A stretch of DNA of 44,459 nucleotides from Patescibacteria group bacterium (GTDB lineage Bacteria; Patescibacteriota; Microgenomatia; UBA1406; GWC2-37-13), in NCBI GenBank assembly GCA_023381015.1, contig JAMCTE010000021.1, forward strand, positions 1-44,459. Reading direction: 5' to 3'. Under the pieces are notes generated by a model. That model saw only the letters and a list, made by a program, of their open reading frames with translations, was not told the DNA's origin and did no database searches. Position numbers and translations under genes: made by a program. Each line of letters begins with the position of its first letter. Position 1 is the stretch's first letter. Below, piece after piece: positions 20,902-28,352 of the stretch.

Positions 20902-22556
20902 AGACAAAGTTGCTGTTTGTTGGTTTTATCGTTATCTACGTATTGATTGTTTTTAAACTGTTTTTTCTGCAAATCCTTTCCCCATTCAAGGTCAATCAGG
21001 ACTTGTACTTGCAATCGAGAAAACTGCTTCCGGAGAGAGGTAAAATATATGACCGCAACATGACTCCGTTGGCATTGAACCAAAATAGCTATCTCCTTTA
21101 TCTCGAACCGAAAAAAATCACCGACGAGTTAAAATTGACAAAATTATTGAGCGGAGAACTTGACATGCCCGAAGCCTCTCTTGAAGCTAAGATTGACATG
21201 ACCAAAGACTGGGTCGCTATCACCTCCGGAATAAACGAAGACAAGAAAAATGCCATCGCCAGTTTGAAACTTGACGGCGTAGGGTTTCAGGAAGACATGA
21301 AAAGATTTTACCCCGAAGCTTCTCTGTCCGCCCACCTTTTAGGGTTTGTCGGCAAAGACAAAAACGGCGCCGACACAGGATATTTCGGTATAGAGGGTTA
21401 TTACAATCAGGATCTTAGCGGGTTGCCCGGTTTACTGGATTCGGAGCGCGATCTTTTTGGCCGGCCTATTTTCATCGGTGTCCAAAACAAAGTCGATCCT
21501 GAAAACGGTCGAGATCTGGTGCTGACGATCGATAAGACCGTTCAGGAAATCGCCAAAAAGAGACTCCAGGAAGGGATCGAAAAATATAAAGCCAAACAGG
21601 GCTGCGTGTTGATCGCCGATCCTTACACGATGGCGATCCTTTCCCTGGTTTGTTTGCCCGACTATGATTTGGACAAGTATTACAATTTTTCCGAATCCTA
21701 CTTTCTTGATCCAGCGGTTTCCGACGCCTTTGAACCCGGATCGATTTTCAAGCCTTTGATCATGGCGGCGGCGATCAACGAAAAAAAGGTCCAACCGCAA
21801 GATACGGTCAACGAAGACGGTCCGGCAGTCGTCAGCGGTTACAAGATAAAAACCTGGAACGACCAGTACGAAGGCAAAATCACCATGACAAGGATTTTGG
21901 AAAAATCGTCCAACGTCGGGATGGTTTACGTCGGGGACAGGCTTGGCCAAGATGACATCTACAAATACTTAGAGAAGTACGGTTTCGGTAAAGAGACCGG
22001 CATCGATCTTCAAGGGGAAGATCCGAGCTATTTGAAACCGAAGTCGGACTGGTACCCGATCGACTTTGCGACGGTGACATTCGGTCAGGGAATTGCCGTG
22101 ACGCAGATTCAGATGGTGAGAGCGTTTGCCGCGGTGATAAACGGTGGTTACCTAATGAAACCATATGTCGTCGGTCAGATTCGTTCTGACAAGGAAACGA
22201 TCAATGTCCAACCCCAAGTCCAGGGTCGGGTTATTTCCAGCCTAACGAGCGACATCATGAAAAAAATGTTGGTTTCGACAGTCGACAATGCCGAAGTCAA
22301 GTGGGATCGTCCCCAAGGGATCCAGATCGGCGGCAAGACGGGTACCGCTCAAGTGGCTATTCAGGGTCACTACGACCCAAACAAAACCAACGCATCATTC
22401 ATCGGTTTTTTGCCGGCTGACAAGCCGAAGTTTATTGCCTTAGTTACTCTGAAGCAGCCACAAACTTCGCCCTGGGGTTCGGAAACAGCCGCACCCATTT
22501 TTTTCAATATCGCAAAAGATCTTATAGTATACTATGGCATAACCCCTAGCCAATGA
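20898..22556 (+). CDS. ftsI: Class B penicillin-binding protein (FtsI/PBP2-type transpeptidase)
   Basis: 552 residues: a membrane anchor (about 5-23), a PBP dimerisation domain ('LLPERGKIYDRNMTPLA' at its start) and a transpeptidase domain with SxxK 'EPGSIFKPL', SxN 'KSSNVGMVYV' and KTG 'GGKTGTAQVA'. It cross-links septal peptidoglycan with FtsW. It is overlapped 4 bp by ftsL. The C-terminal PASTA domains of some Gram-positive homologues are absent. Its TGA stop lies in a TGACA-AA-TGTCA inverted repeat. Confidence 0.95.
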   Translation: MKTKLLFVGFIVIYVLIVFKLFFLQILSPFKVNQDLYLQSRKLLPERGKIYDRNMTPLALNQNSYLLYLEPKKITDELKLTKLLSGELDMPEASLEAKIDMTKDWVAITSGINEDKKNAIASLKLDGVGFQEDMKRFYPEASLSAHLLGFVGKDKNGADTGYFGIEGYYNQDLSGLPGLLDSERDLFGRPIFIGVQNKVDPENGRDLVLTIDKTVQEIAKKRLQEGIEKYKAKQGCVLIADPYTMAILSLVCLPDYDLDKYYNFSESYFLDPAVSDAFEPGSIFKPLIMAAAINEKKVQPQDTVNEDGPAVVSGYKIKTWNDQYEGKITMTRILEKSSNVGMVYVGDRLGQDDIYKYLEKYGFGKETGIDLQGEDPSYLKPKSDWYPIDFATVTFGQGIAVTQIQMVRAFAAVINGGYLMKPYVVGQIRSDKETINVQPQVQGRVISSLTSDIMKKMLVSTVDNAEVKWDRPQGIQIGGKTGTAQVAIQGHYDPNKTNASFIGFLPADKPKFIALVTLKQPQTSPWGSETAAPIFFNIAKDLIVYYGITPSQ

Positions 22557-22664
22557 CAAATGTCAAATAAACAAATGATAAATGGAGATTTAGTTTTTAA
22601 TCATTTGATATTTATCATTGATTGATGGATTTGTCATTAATGATTTGGGTTTTGAGATCAAACT
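22557..22664. repeat. AT-rich intergenic inverted repeats
   Basis: A gene-free gap with nested inverted repeats: TGACA/TGTCA at 22554-22565, CAAATGAT (22572-22579) with ATCATTTG (22600-22607), and AATGATAAAT (22574-22583) with ATTTATCATT (22610-22619). The copies give mutually exclusive hairpins. No consensus promoter is seen. The function may be mRNA processing or none. Confidence 0.5.
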
Positions 22665-23819
22665 ATGTTTCAAGATCTAAAGAACATCTATCATTTTCTA
22701 CAAGCCCTCCTAGCCAATATTTATTACGGCTTCCCATCACGGCGTCTTAACGTAATCGGCGTCACCGGTACCGATGGCAAGACGACCACCACCCAGCTGA
22801 TCGCCCACGTATTGAAGTCGTCAGGCAAAAAAGTATCTTTTATATCGACGGTTAAGGCGGTCGTAGCCGGTAAAGAGTATGATGTCGGTTTTCACGTGAC
22901 GACGCCCTCGCCTTTTGCGATCCAAAGATTCCTTAGGCAATCGGTTGAAAACGGGGACGAATACTTCGTCTTGGAAACGACTTCGCACGCGATTGATCAA
23001 AACCGCGTTTGGGGAATAGACTACAAATTAGCGGTATTGACAAACGTTACTCACGAACATCTGGATTACCACCGCACCTACGAAGACTATATCATGACTA
23101 AGTCGGTGATTTTGAAAGCCGCCAAGGTCGCTTTTGTCAATGAGGACGATGAATCCTACAACTATATCAAAGATCAAAAATTTAATTCAAAAAAAACCTA
23201 CAAGGTAGAAAAAATCATCAAGAATAATTTTAGCGACAAAACCAAATTCAACCAGTACAACTTTTCCGCGGCTTATCGTGTCTGTAATTATTTGGGCATA
23301 TCTGACGAAAAAATTATTGAGGCTATTAAGACGTTTCAGTTGCCCAAAGGAAGATTGGAATTGGTTTATGACGAAGACTTTAAAGTGATGATCGATTTTG
23401 CCCATACTCCTAATGCTTTCCAGCAGTTGCTGCCTGAGGTGAAAAAGATGTTTCTCAAAAATGGCGGAAGATTGATCCATGTTTTTGGCTCCGCCGGGTT
23501 AAGAGATAATAGCAAACGTTCTTTGATGGGTTTGGTGAGCAGCGAATATTCGGACATCATTATTTTGACAGAGGAGGATTTTAGGACAGAGAAACCAGAA
23601 GAGATTTGTCGCCAGATTGCCTCGGGAATAAAAAACAAAAAATACGAAATAATCATCGATAGGGAACAGGCAATCGATAAAGCGATTAAATCTGCCAAAA
23701 AAGGTGACATCGTTTTGCTGACGGGCAAATCACACGAAAAAAGTCTTTGCCGGGGGAAAATCGAGTATCCGTGGAGTGAACATCAGGCGGTTAAGAAGGC
23801 ATTACAAACGCACAAATAA
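22665..23819 (+). CDS. MurE-like Mur ligase without the N-terminal UDP-binding domain
   Basis: 384 residues, about 100 short of MurE. The central ATPase starts almost at once with 'VIGVTGTDGKTTTTQLIAHV', then 'YFVLETTSHAIDQNRVWGI' and 'LTNVTHEHLDYHRTYEDY', as in MurE. The C-terminal domain has 'MIDFAHTPNAFQQLLPEVKK' and 'LLTGKSHEKSL'. The amino acid specificity motif (DNPR in meso-DAP enzymes) reads EDFR in 'LTEEDFRTEKP'. It probably adds the third residue to UDP-MurNAc-dipeptide, but substrate recognition must differ, and another ligase role cannot be excluded. It lies between ftsI and pgeF in the dcw cluster. Confidence 0.85.
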   Translation: MFQDLKNIYHFLQALLANIYYGFPSRRLNVIGVTGTDGKTTTTQLIAHVLKSSGKKVSFISTVKAVVAGKEYDVGFHVTTPSPFAIQRFLRQSVENGDEYFVLETTSHAIDQNRVWGIDYKLAVLTNVTHEHLDYHRTYEDYIMTKSVILKAAKVAFVNEDDESYNYIKDQKFNSKKTYKVEKIIKNNFSDKTKFNQYNFSAAYRVCNYLGISDEKIIEAIKTFQLPKGRLELVYDEDFKVMIDFAHTPNAFQQLLPEVKKMFLKNGGRLIHVFGSAGLRDNSKRSLMGLVSSEYSDIIILTEEDFRTEKPEEICRQIASGIKNKKYEIIIDREQAIDKAIKSAKKGDIVLLTGKSHEKSLCRGKIEYPWSEHQAVKKALQTHK

Positions 23820-23895
23820 ACAAATAAATTATTAAATGATTTAATAATTTGAATATTTATTTGTAATATTTGATTATTTGTTTATTTAATCATCC
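23820..23895. repeat. AT-rich intergenic hairpin
   Basis: A perfect 11-bp stem AAATTATTAAA / TTTAATAATTT with loop TGA (23826-23850), inside an outer pair CAAATAAAT (23821-23829) and ATTTATTTG (23855-23863). It lies between the murE-like gene and pgeF. There is no clear T-run, so terminator function is uncertain. Confidence 0.6.
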
Positions 23896-24633
23896 ATGAT
23901 TTTATACGATTCTAATCTCAAGATCTTTTCTTCTTCTCTGATCAACGACAAGAATTTTTTTTCTGGTTTTGGAACAAGGCAACTAGGGGACGGCAAACGC
24001 CATGTCGACAACATTTTCAAATTTTTGAATGACAACGAGATCTCTTATAAAAAAGTCGTCATTCCCGAGCAAATCCACTCTGTAAATATTGGATTTTTTA
24101 AATCAAAAGCGATCGATCGCCTTGAAAAAGTCGACGAAACGGACGGCATATTGACAAACGAACAGGGGATAGTTTTGACAGTCGTTACTGCTGATTGCTG
24201 TCCGATTATTTTTGTCGACAAGGACGCCAAGCTTGTCGGGATTTCCCATCAGGGATGGCGCGGTTCGGTCAAACGGCTGGTACAGAAAATGATCGAAAAG
24301 ATGATAGATCGGGGAGCGAAGATCGAATCCATTCGGGTAGCGATCGGTCCGGCCATTGGCGAGTGCTGCTATGACGTCGACGACGACCGCTACTTTGAAT
24401 TCAAGGAAGAGTTTGACGGTTATTCCGACAAGATTTTTCACCACCGTAAAGAACGATGGCACCTAAATTTAGCATTACTTAATTATTTATTGCTTTTGGA
24501 AAAAGGACTGAAAAAAGATCAGATAGATTTTTTTCCTTTCTGTACGAGATGCGACAAAGACCGTTTCTTTTCCTTCCGCCGCGACAAAGACAAGGATTTG
24601 AGCGAGATGTTTAGCTTTATCATAAAGTATTAA
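23896..24633 (+). CDS. pgeF: Polyphenol oxidase/laccase-domain protein PgeF (YfiH/YlmD)
   Basis: 245 residues of the DUF152/YfiH family. The zinc/active-site residues are visible: His in 'PEQIHSVNIG', Cys in 'TVVTADCCPIIFVD', His in 'GISHQGWRGSVKRL', and the 'GPAIGECCYDVDDD' block. Known members hydrolyse purine nucleosides, and E. coli PgeF removes wrongly added L-Ser from UDP-MurNAc. Its place in the wall precursor cluster, upstream of murC, fits the latter editing role, which is inferred from context. It ends 5 bp before the glycosyltransferase. Confidence 0.93.
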   Translation: MILYDSNLKIFSSSLINDKNFFSGFGTRQLGDGKRHVDNIFKFLNDNEISYKKVVIPEQIHSVNIGFFKSKAIDRLEKVDETDGILTNEQGIVLTVVTADCCPIIFVDKDAKLVGISHQGWRGSVKRLVQKMIEKMIDRGAKIESIRVAIGPAIGECCYDVDDDRYFEFKEEFDGYSDKIFHHRKERWHLNLALLNYLLLLEKGLKKDQIDFFPFCTRCDKDRFFSFRRDKDKDLSEMFSFIIKY

Positions 24634-24638
24634 TCAAG

Positions 24639-25319
24639 ATGAAAGTTGACTGCATTATTCCATATTGCGACGAGGGACTAAGGCCATTAAATGTTGTTGA
24701 GGCAATTCTTAGCATTAAAGAAATTAATAAGATTATAACCATTGACGATGGAAGTCAAGATAATAAAGCTTTTAAGATCATAAAATCTCGGCATCCGCAA
24801 ATAATTTCTTTAAAATTAAAAAAAAATTTGGGAAAGGCGGAAGCTGTAAAAGAAGGTATGAAATTTGCGACGTCTCCTTATATTTTTCTTCTTGATGGAG
24901 ATCTAAGCAATATAAAAGAGGCAGAGATTACCGATGGTTTTCTAAAAATAGCCAAGGATAATCGGATCGACATGATAATTTTTAGAAGGATTATCGATAA
25001 GACAGTTTTGTTTAGCAAATTTATAAGACATGACACTATTTTTAGTGGTCAGAGAATATTAAAAAGAGAAGATTTGACAAAAGTTTTGAATTCAAAAATT
25101 GAAGGCTATAAGCTTGAATTGTCGATAAATAGCTACATGATAAATAATCACAAAAAAGTATATTGGATGCCCCTTTCTGTTTACAATCCTTCCAAACAGA
25201 AAAAATGGGGTTATTTAAAAGGAATTTTTAAAATAGGTATTCCCTCTTTTTTCAAATACATGATATCGCGAGACATCATTTATCAAACATTTTTTTACTG
25301 TCGGGATAAAGCTCCTTAA
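24639..25319 (+). CDS. Family 2 glycosyltransferase
   Basis: 226 residues with the GT-A fold pattern: 'VDCIIPYCDEG' start, 'IITIDDGSQD' nucleotide-binding Asp pair, 'NLGKAEAVKEGM' and 'YIFLLDGDLSN' as the DxD-type metal site. No membrane helices follow, so a cytoplasmic or peripheral enzyme that adds a sugar to a lipid carrier or a wall/capsule precursor is likely. The base composition is clearly more AT-rich than pgeF and murC. Together with the next gene it looks like an insert in the dcw cluster. The donor and acceptor are unknown. Confidence 0.85.
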   Translation: MKVDCIIPYCDEGLRPLNVVEAILSIKEINKIITIDDGSQDNKAFKIIKSRHPQIISLKLKKNLGKAEAVKEGMKFATSPYIFLLDGDLSNIKEAEITDGFLKIAKDNRIDMIIFRRIIDKTVLFSKFIRHDTIFSGQRILKREDLTKVLNSKIEGYKLELSINSYMINNHKKVYWMPLSVYNPSKQKKWGYLKGIFKIGIPSFFKYMISRDIIYQTFFYCRDKAP

Positions 25320-25326
25320 TCAATTT

Positions 25327-25352
25327 ACTTTATTATATTAATATAATAAAGT
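25327..25352. repeat. 26-bp perfect palindrome at the 3' end of the HTH gene
   Basis: Half-site ACTTTATTATATT followed by its exact reverse complement. It is related to the imperfect copy at 25795-25820 (22 of 26 bases) and shares the ends ACTTTA and TAAAGT with the 18-bp palindromes of the trp operon. It lies between the convergent glycosyltransferase and HTH genes and could be a bidirectional terminator hairpin or an operator. Confidence 0.65.
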
Positions 25353-25356
25353 AGGA

Positions 25357-25794
25357 CTATATTCCAAAAATTTTTTCTTTGTTTGTTTTAATCTTACTTT
25401 CCCAAGCGGATTTCCAGTTTGTTCCCGGTAATCCAGGATGATAAATATCATTAAAGATCTCTTTTAGAAATAAAGAAATTTTTTCGATTTTAACAATGTT
25501 CCTGAAAGTTGGGACAATTCCGTCACTTTTTTCCATAATCAATGCGAATTTTGAAACGGTTGAGGAAGAAACCTTAAGGCGATCACAAATGCTATAATAT
25601 TCAATCTTCTTCATTAGAAGATAAATTATTGCCACTCGCTTGGCTAGCATTATTCTTTCCGCGGGCGACAAAAGGTCAAACATGACCTTCATAAATTCTT
25701 CCTGAGAAGATTTCTTACCCATAATTTCAAAAAATAAACTAAATAATTTACTCAAAAGCTCTTCGCTTAATTTAAAACGTGAGTTTCTAACCAT
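25357..25794 (-). CDS. TrpR-superfamily (YerC-like) helix-turn-helix protein
   Basis: 145 residues with a central TrpR/YerC-type domain: 'DLLSPAERIMLAKRVAIIYL' and the HTH 'YYSICDRLKVSSSTVSKFAL'. The Arg that equals TrpR Arg54 is present ('AKRVAI'), but the TRGS motif is replaced by 'VSKFA', so Trp binding is unlikely. The C-terminal 50 residues are not recognised. AT-rich codon use. A 26-bp palindrome touches its start codon and another lies just after its stop, so autoregulation is plausible. It is on the opposite strand to the dcw cluster. Confidence 0.75.
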   Translation of the reverse strand: MVRNSRFKLSEELLSKLFSLFFEIMGKKSSQEEFMKVMFDLLSPAERIMLAKRVAIIYLLMKKIEYYSICDRLKVSSSTVSKFALIMEKSDGIVPTFRNIVKIEKISLFLKEIFNDIYHPGLPGTNWKSAWESKIKTNKEKIFGI

Positions 25795-25820
25795 ACTTTA
25801 ATCTATTAATATAACGAAGT
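25795..25820 (-). promoter_or_regulatory. 26-bp imperfect palindrome at the HTH start codon
   Basis: It matches the palindrome at 25327-25352 at 22 of 26 positions and ends directly at the start codon of the HTH gene. Its TATATT segment could be part of a -10 box. A repressor bound here would block the gene, which suggests an auto-operator. Confidence 0.5.
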
Positions 25821-25830
25821 GGGTTTGTCT

Positions 25831-25867
25831 ATGGATTATGTACTACAAGATTGTATATTTAGATTGT
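25831..25867 (-). repeat. 37-bp upstream block shared with the RAYT gene, copy 2
   Basis: 29 of 37 bases match 12495-12531 without gaps. Within and just beyond it, AGATTGTA occurs twice (25848-25855 and 25861-25868) with a 13-bp period, resembling a tandem binding site. Confidence 0.45.
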
Positions 25868-25931
25868 ACTGATAATGTAATAATTATAAAATTACTTTAT
25901 ATTAAGCGACTTTTTTAAAACAAAAGAATAG

Positions 25932-25937
25932 TATAAT
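25932..25937 (+). promoter_or_regulatory. Candidate -10 box for murC-murB
   Basis: A perfect TATAAT 11 bp before the murC-murB ATG. No good -35 box is visible at 16-18 bp. The gap of more than 600 bp from pgeF, with an antisense gene in between, makes a separate promoter here necessary or at least useful. Confidence 0.5.
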
Positions 25938-25948
25938 TAGCTATTAGA

Positions 25949-28234
25949 ATGTTGAAACAAGCTAAAAATATATTTTTTCTCGGCATAAAGGGTGTTGCGA
26001 TGGCTAATTTGGCGGTGATTTTGAAAAAGATGGGCAAGGCCGTCCTGGGCGCCGACGTCGAGGAAGAATTCATCACCGACAAGTTGTTGAAAGACAACCA
26101 TATTGTCTGGAAAACCGGCTTAAAACAGCCGGGGCTTCTTGAAGGAGTCGACTTGGTAGTCTATTCGGCCGCCCACGGAGGTACCAATCACCCGATCGTC
26201 AAAGAAGCAATGCGAAAGAATATTCAGGTTATTTCCCAGGCTGACCTTTTGGGAGAGATTATGACTGGTTTTAAAACCCGGATAGCGGTCAGCGGTTGCC
26301 ACGGAAAAACTACCACGTCGTCTCTTTTGGTTTACGCTTTAGACCGGCTAAAGGCAGATCCTTCATATCTGGTCGGCGCGCCATTTTTCAGCGGTTACCA
26401 AGGGGCTGATTTCAGAGGCAACCAATACTTTGTCGTCGAGGCGGACGAATACGGCGTCAACCCGCCCCTCGACAAAACGCCAAAGTTTTTCCGGCTAAAA
26501 CCTGATTGGATCATCGGTACCAACATCGATTTCGACCACCCGGACGTTTACAAGAATATCGGAGACACCAAGGCCGCTTTCGCCAAGTTTTTTGCCGGAA
26601 AAAAAATCGTCGTTGACGTTGACGACCAAAATACCGCCCAAGTCGTTGGAAAACTGGAAAGAAAAAACTGCCTGACTTATGGTTTTTCCAAAAACGCCGA
26701 CTACCAAATTACCGATTGGCAAACCGATGGTCACGGATCGTCATTCAACGTGAAAAACGTCGGCCGGTTTGAGATCTCCCTTTTCGGAAAACACAACGTC
26801 GCCAATGCGACTGCCGTTATTGTCCTGCTTTTGCAGCTTGGATTCAAAGCCGAATCGGTCAGGAAGGCGCTGGTTGGTTTTCACGGTGCAAAGAGGAGAT
26901 TCGAGTTGGTTTGCCAAAAAGGAGACTCATTCCTTTTTGACGACTATGCCCATCACCCGTCAGAGATCAAGGCTACGATTCAGGCGGCGAGAAACCGCTT
27001 TCCGGGAAAAAGAATCATTGTCATTTTTCAACCCCACACTTTTTCTCGGACCAATTTTCTCTTGAAAGAATTTAGGGAAAGCTTGTCATTGGCCGATTCC
27101 GCTTTTATTTTACCGATTTTCGCTTCGGCTAGGGAGAATAGCAAACAGTTCAAAATTGATTCCGAATCGATCACTGAGGGCAAAGAAAATCTCAGGTCAA
27201 TAAAATCGGAGAAAGGACTGATCGATGTTTTGGAAAAAACTTTAACGTCCAGCGACATAGTTTTTACCATGGGTGCAGGAGACGTTTATAAATTGAAAAC
27301 ACAAATCATAGAACTTATAAGTCAAAAATCAAAAGTCAAAAGTCAAAGCTACGACTCAAAACTAAAAATTGAGAGAAGCAAAGACATTTCACATTACCTT
27401 ACATTACGGAATCACGTTGAGGCCGAGTATTTTGTTGAAGCAAAGACAAAAGAAGATTTGATAGACGCGAAAAAATACTCACTGGTAAATAAAATTCCAT
27501 TATTTATTTTAGGTGGAGGTAGCAATCTGGCGATTACTAAGGAACAAATTTCCGGCCTGGTCGTCAAAAATAACTATGTCAATCTGAGAACCATTAAGGA
27601 AAGCGATGATGGCGTGGCCGTATCGGTTTCTTCCGGCTACCCGGTTTCATTGCTGATTGCCAAGTCGATCCAAAACGGTTGGAGCGGTTTCGAATACCAC
27701 CAAGGGTTGCCCGGTACTGTCGGAGGAGCGGTGTACATGAATTCCAAATGGACCAAGCCTTTGACATATTTCGGTGATAATTTGCTCTATGCCTATTTGG
27801 TCGATGGGCAAGGCAAAGTAAAAAAGGCCGATAGGAAATACTTCAAATTCGGATACGACTATTCGATTTTGCAAAAGACCAATGAGGTTATTCTCGAGGC
27901 AATCTTTGAATTGAAAAAAACCGACAAGAAAACCGTCAGGGATCGAGCTAAATTCGCCTTGGACTACCGGAAGAAAACCCAACCTTTCGGCATTGCGTCG
28001 AGCGGTTGTTTTTTCCGGAACCCGGGAAAGGTTTCCGCCGGCTATTTGATTGATCAGGCCGGATTGAAAGGATATGCCGTTGGCGACTACTTTGTTTCGC
28101 CTATTCACGCCAATTTTATCGTCAATAAAGGCAAGGGCAACCGTGAAGATCTGTTGAAGCTACTGCAAATCATCAAGACTAGAGTTAAGGAGAAATTTGA
28201 TGTAAATTTAGAAGAGGAAGTCATCATTATTTGA
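25949..28234 (+). CDS. murC: MurC-MurB fusion: UDP-MurNAc-L-alanine ligase and UDP-MurNAc enolpyruvyl reductase
   Basis: 761 residues. MurC part 1-455: 'FFLGIKGVAMANLAVIL', P-loop 'AVSGCHGKTTTSSLLVYA', 'FVVEADEYGVN', 'GTNIDFDHPDVY' and 'FDDYAHHPSEI'. MurB part about 478-761: FAD-binding 'LGGGSNL', 'YHQGLPGTVGGAVYMNS', 'IASSGCFFRNPG' (Cys687 at the position of the E. coli catalytic Ser229) and Glu in the terminal 'NLEEEVIII'. The usual YRxS motif reads 'GYDYSIL', with Asp637 in place of Arg. The linker (457-478) is coded by repetitive AT-rich DNA. It joins two consecutive steps: reduction to UDP-MurNAc, then L-Ala (or other) addition. Confidence 0.95.
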   Translation: MLKQAKNIFFLGIKGVAMANLAVILKKMGKAVLGADVEEEFITDKLLKDNHIVWKTGLKQPGLLEGVDLVVYSAAHGGTNHPIVKEAMRKNIQVISQADLLGEIMTGFKTRIAVSGCHGKTTTSSLLVYALDRLKADPSYLVGAPFFSGYQGADFRGNQYFVVEADEYGVNPPLDKTPKFFRLKPDWIIGTNIDFDHPDVYKNIGDTKAAFAKFFAGKKIVVDVDDQNTAQVVGKLERKNCLTYGFSKNADYQITDWQTDGHGSSFNVKNVGRFEISLFGKHNVANATAVIVLLLQLGFKAESVRKALVGFHGAKRRFELVCQKGDSFLFDDYAHHPSEIKATIQAARNRFPGKRIIVIFQPHTFSRTNFLLKEFRESLSLADSAFILPIFASARENSKQFKIDSESITEGKENLRSIKSEKGLIDVLEKTLTSSDIVFTMGAGDVYKLKTQIIELISQKSKVKSQSYDSKLKIERSKDISHYLTLRNHVEAEYFVEAKTKEDLIDAKKYSLVNKIPLFILGGGSNLAITKEQISGLVVKNNYVNLRTIKESDDGVAVSVSSGYPVSLLIAKSIQNGWSGFEYHQGLPGTVGGAVYMNSKWTKPLTYFGDNLLYAYLVDGQGKVKKADRKYFKFGYDYSILQKTNEVILEAIFELKKTDKKTVRDRAKFALDYRKKTQPFGIASSGCFFRNPGKVSAGYLIDQAGLKGYAVGDYFVSPIHANFIVNKGKGNREDLLKLLQIIKTRVKEKFDVNLEEEVIII
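27320..27372 (+). repeat. In-frame simple repeat coding the MurC-MurB linker
   Basis: Overlapping copies of AAAAGTCAAA-like units within an otherwise unique coding sequence. The units resemble those in intergenic gaps such as 28235-28260, which suggests an old spacer was read through when the two genes fused. Confidence 0.55.
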
Positions 28235-28352
28235 TGTCAAAAGGCAAATCATAAATGTCAAAACCAAAATTAAAAACTTTAAATCTATTTAAAAGATTTG
28301 GGATTCAAGATTTGGATTTACCATTTAGGATTTAAGTTTCAAGATTTATTTT
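28235..28352. repeat. AT-rich repetitive spacer before murA
   Basis: Contains TGTCAAAA-type units, an inverted repeat AAATCT/AGATTT around 28281-28299 and two copies of TTCAAGATTT (28304-28313 and 28338-28347). No promoter consensus is seen. It is similar in style to the gaps at 22557 and 23820. Confidence 0.5.
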
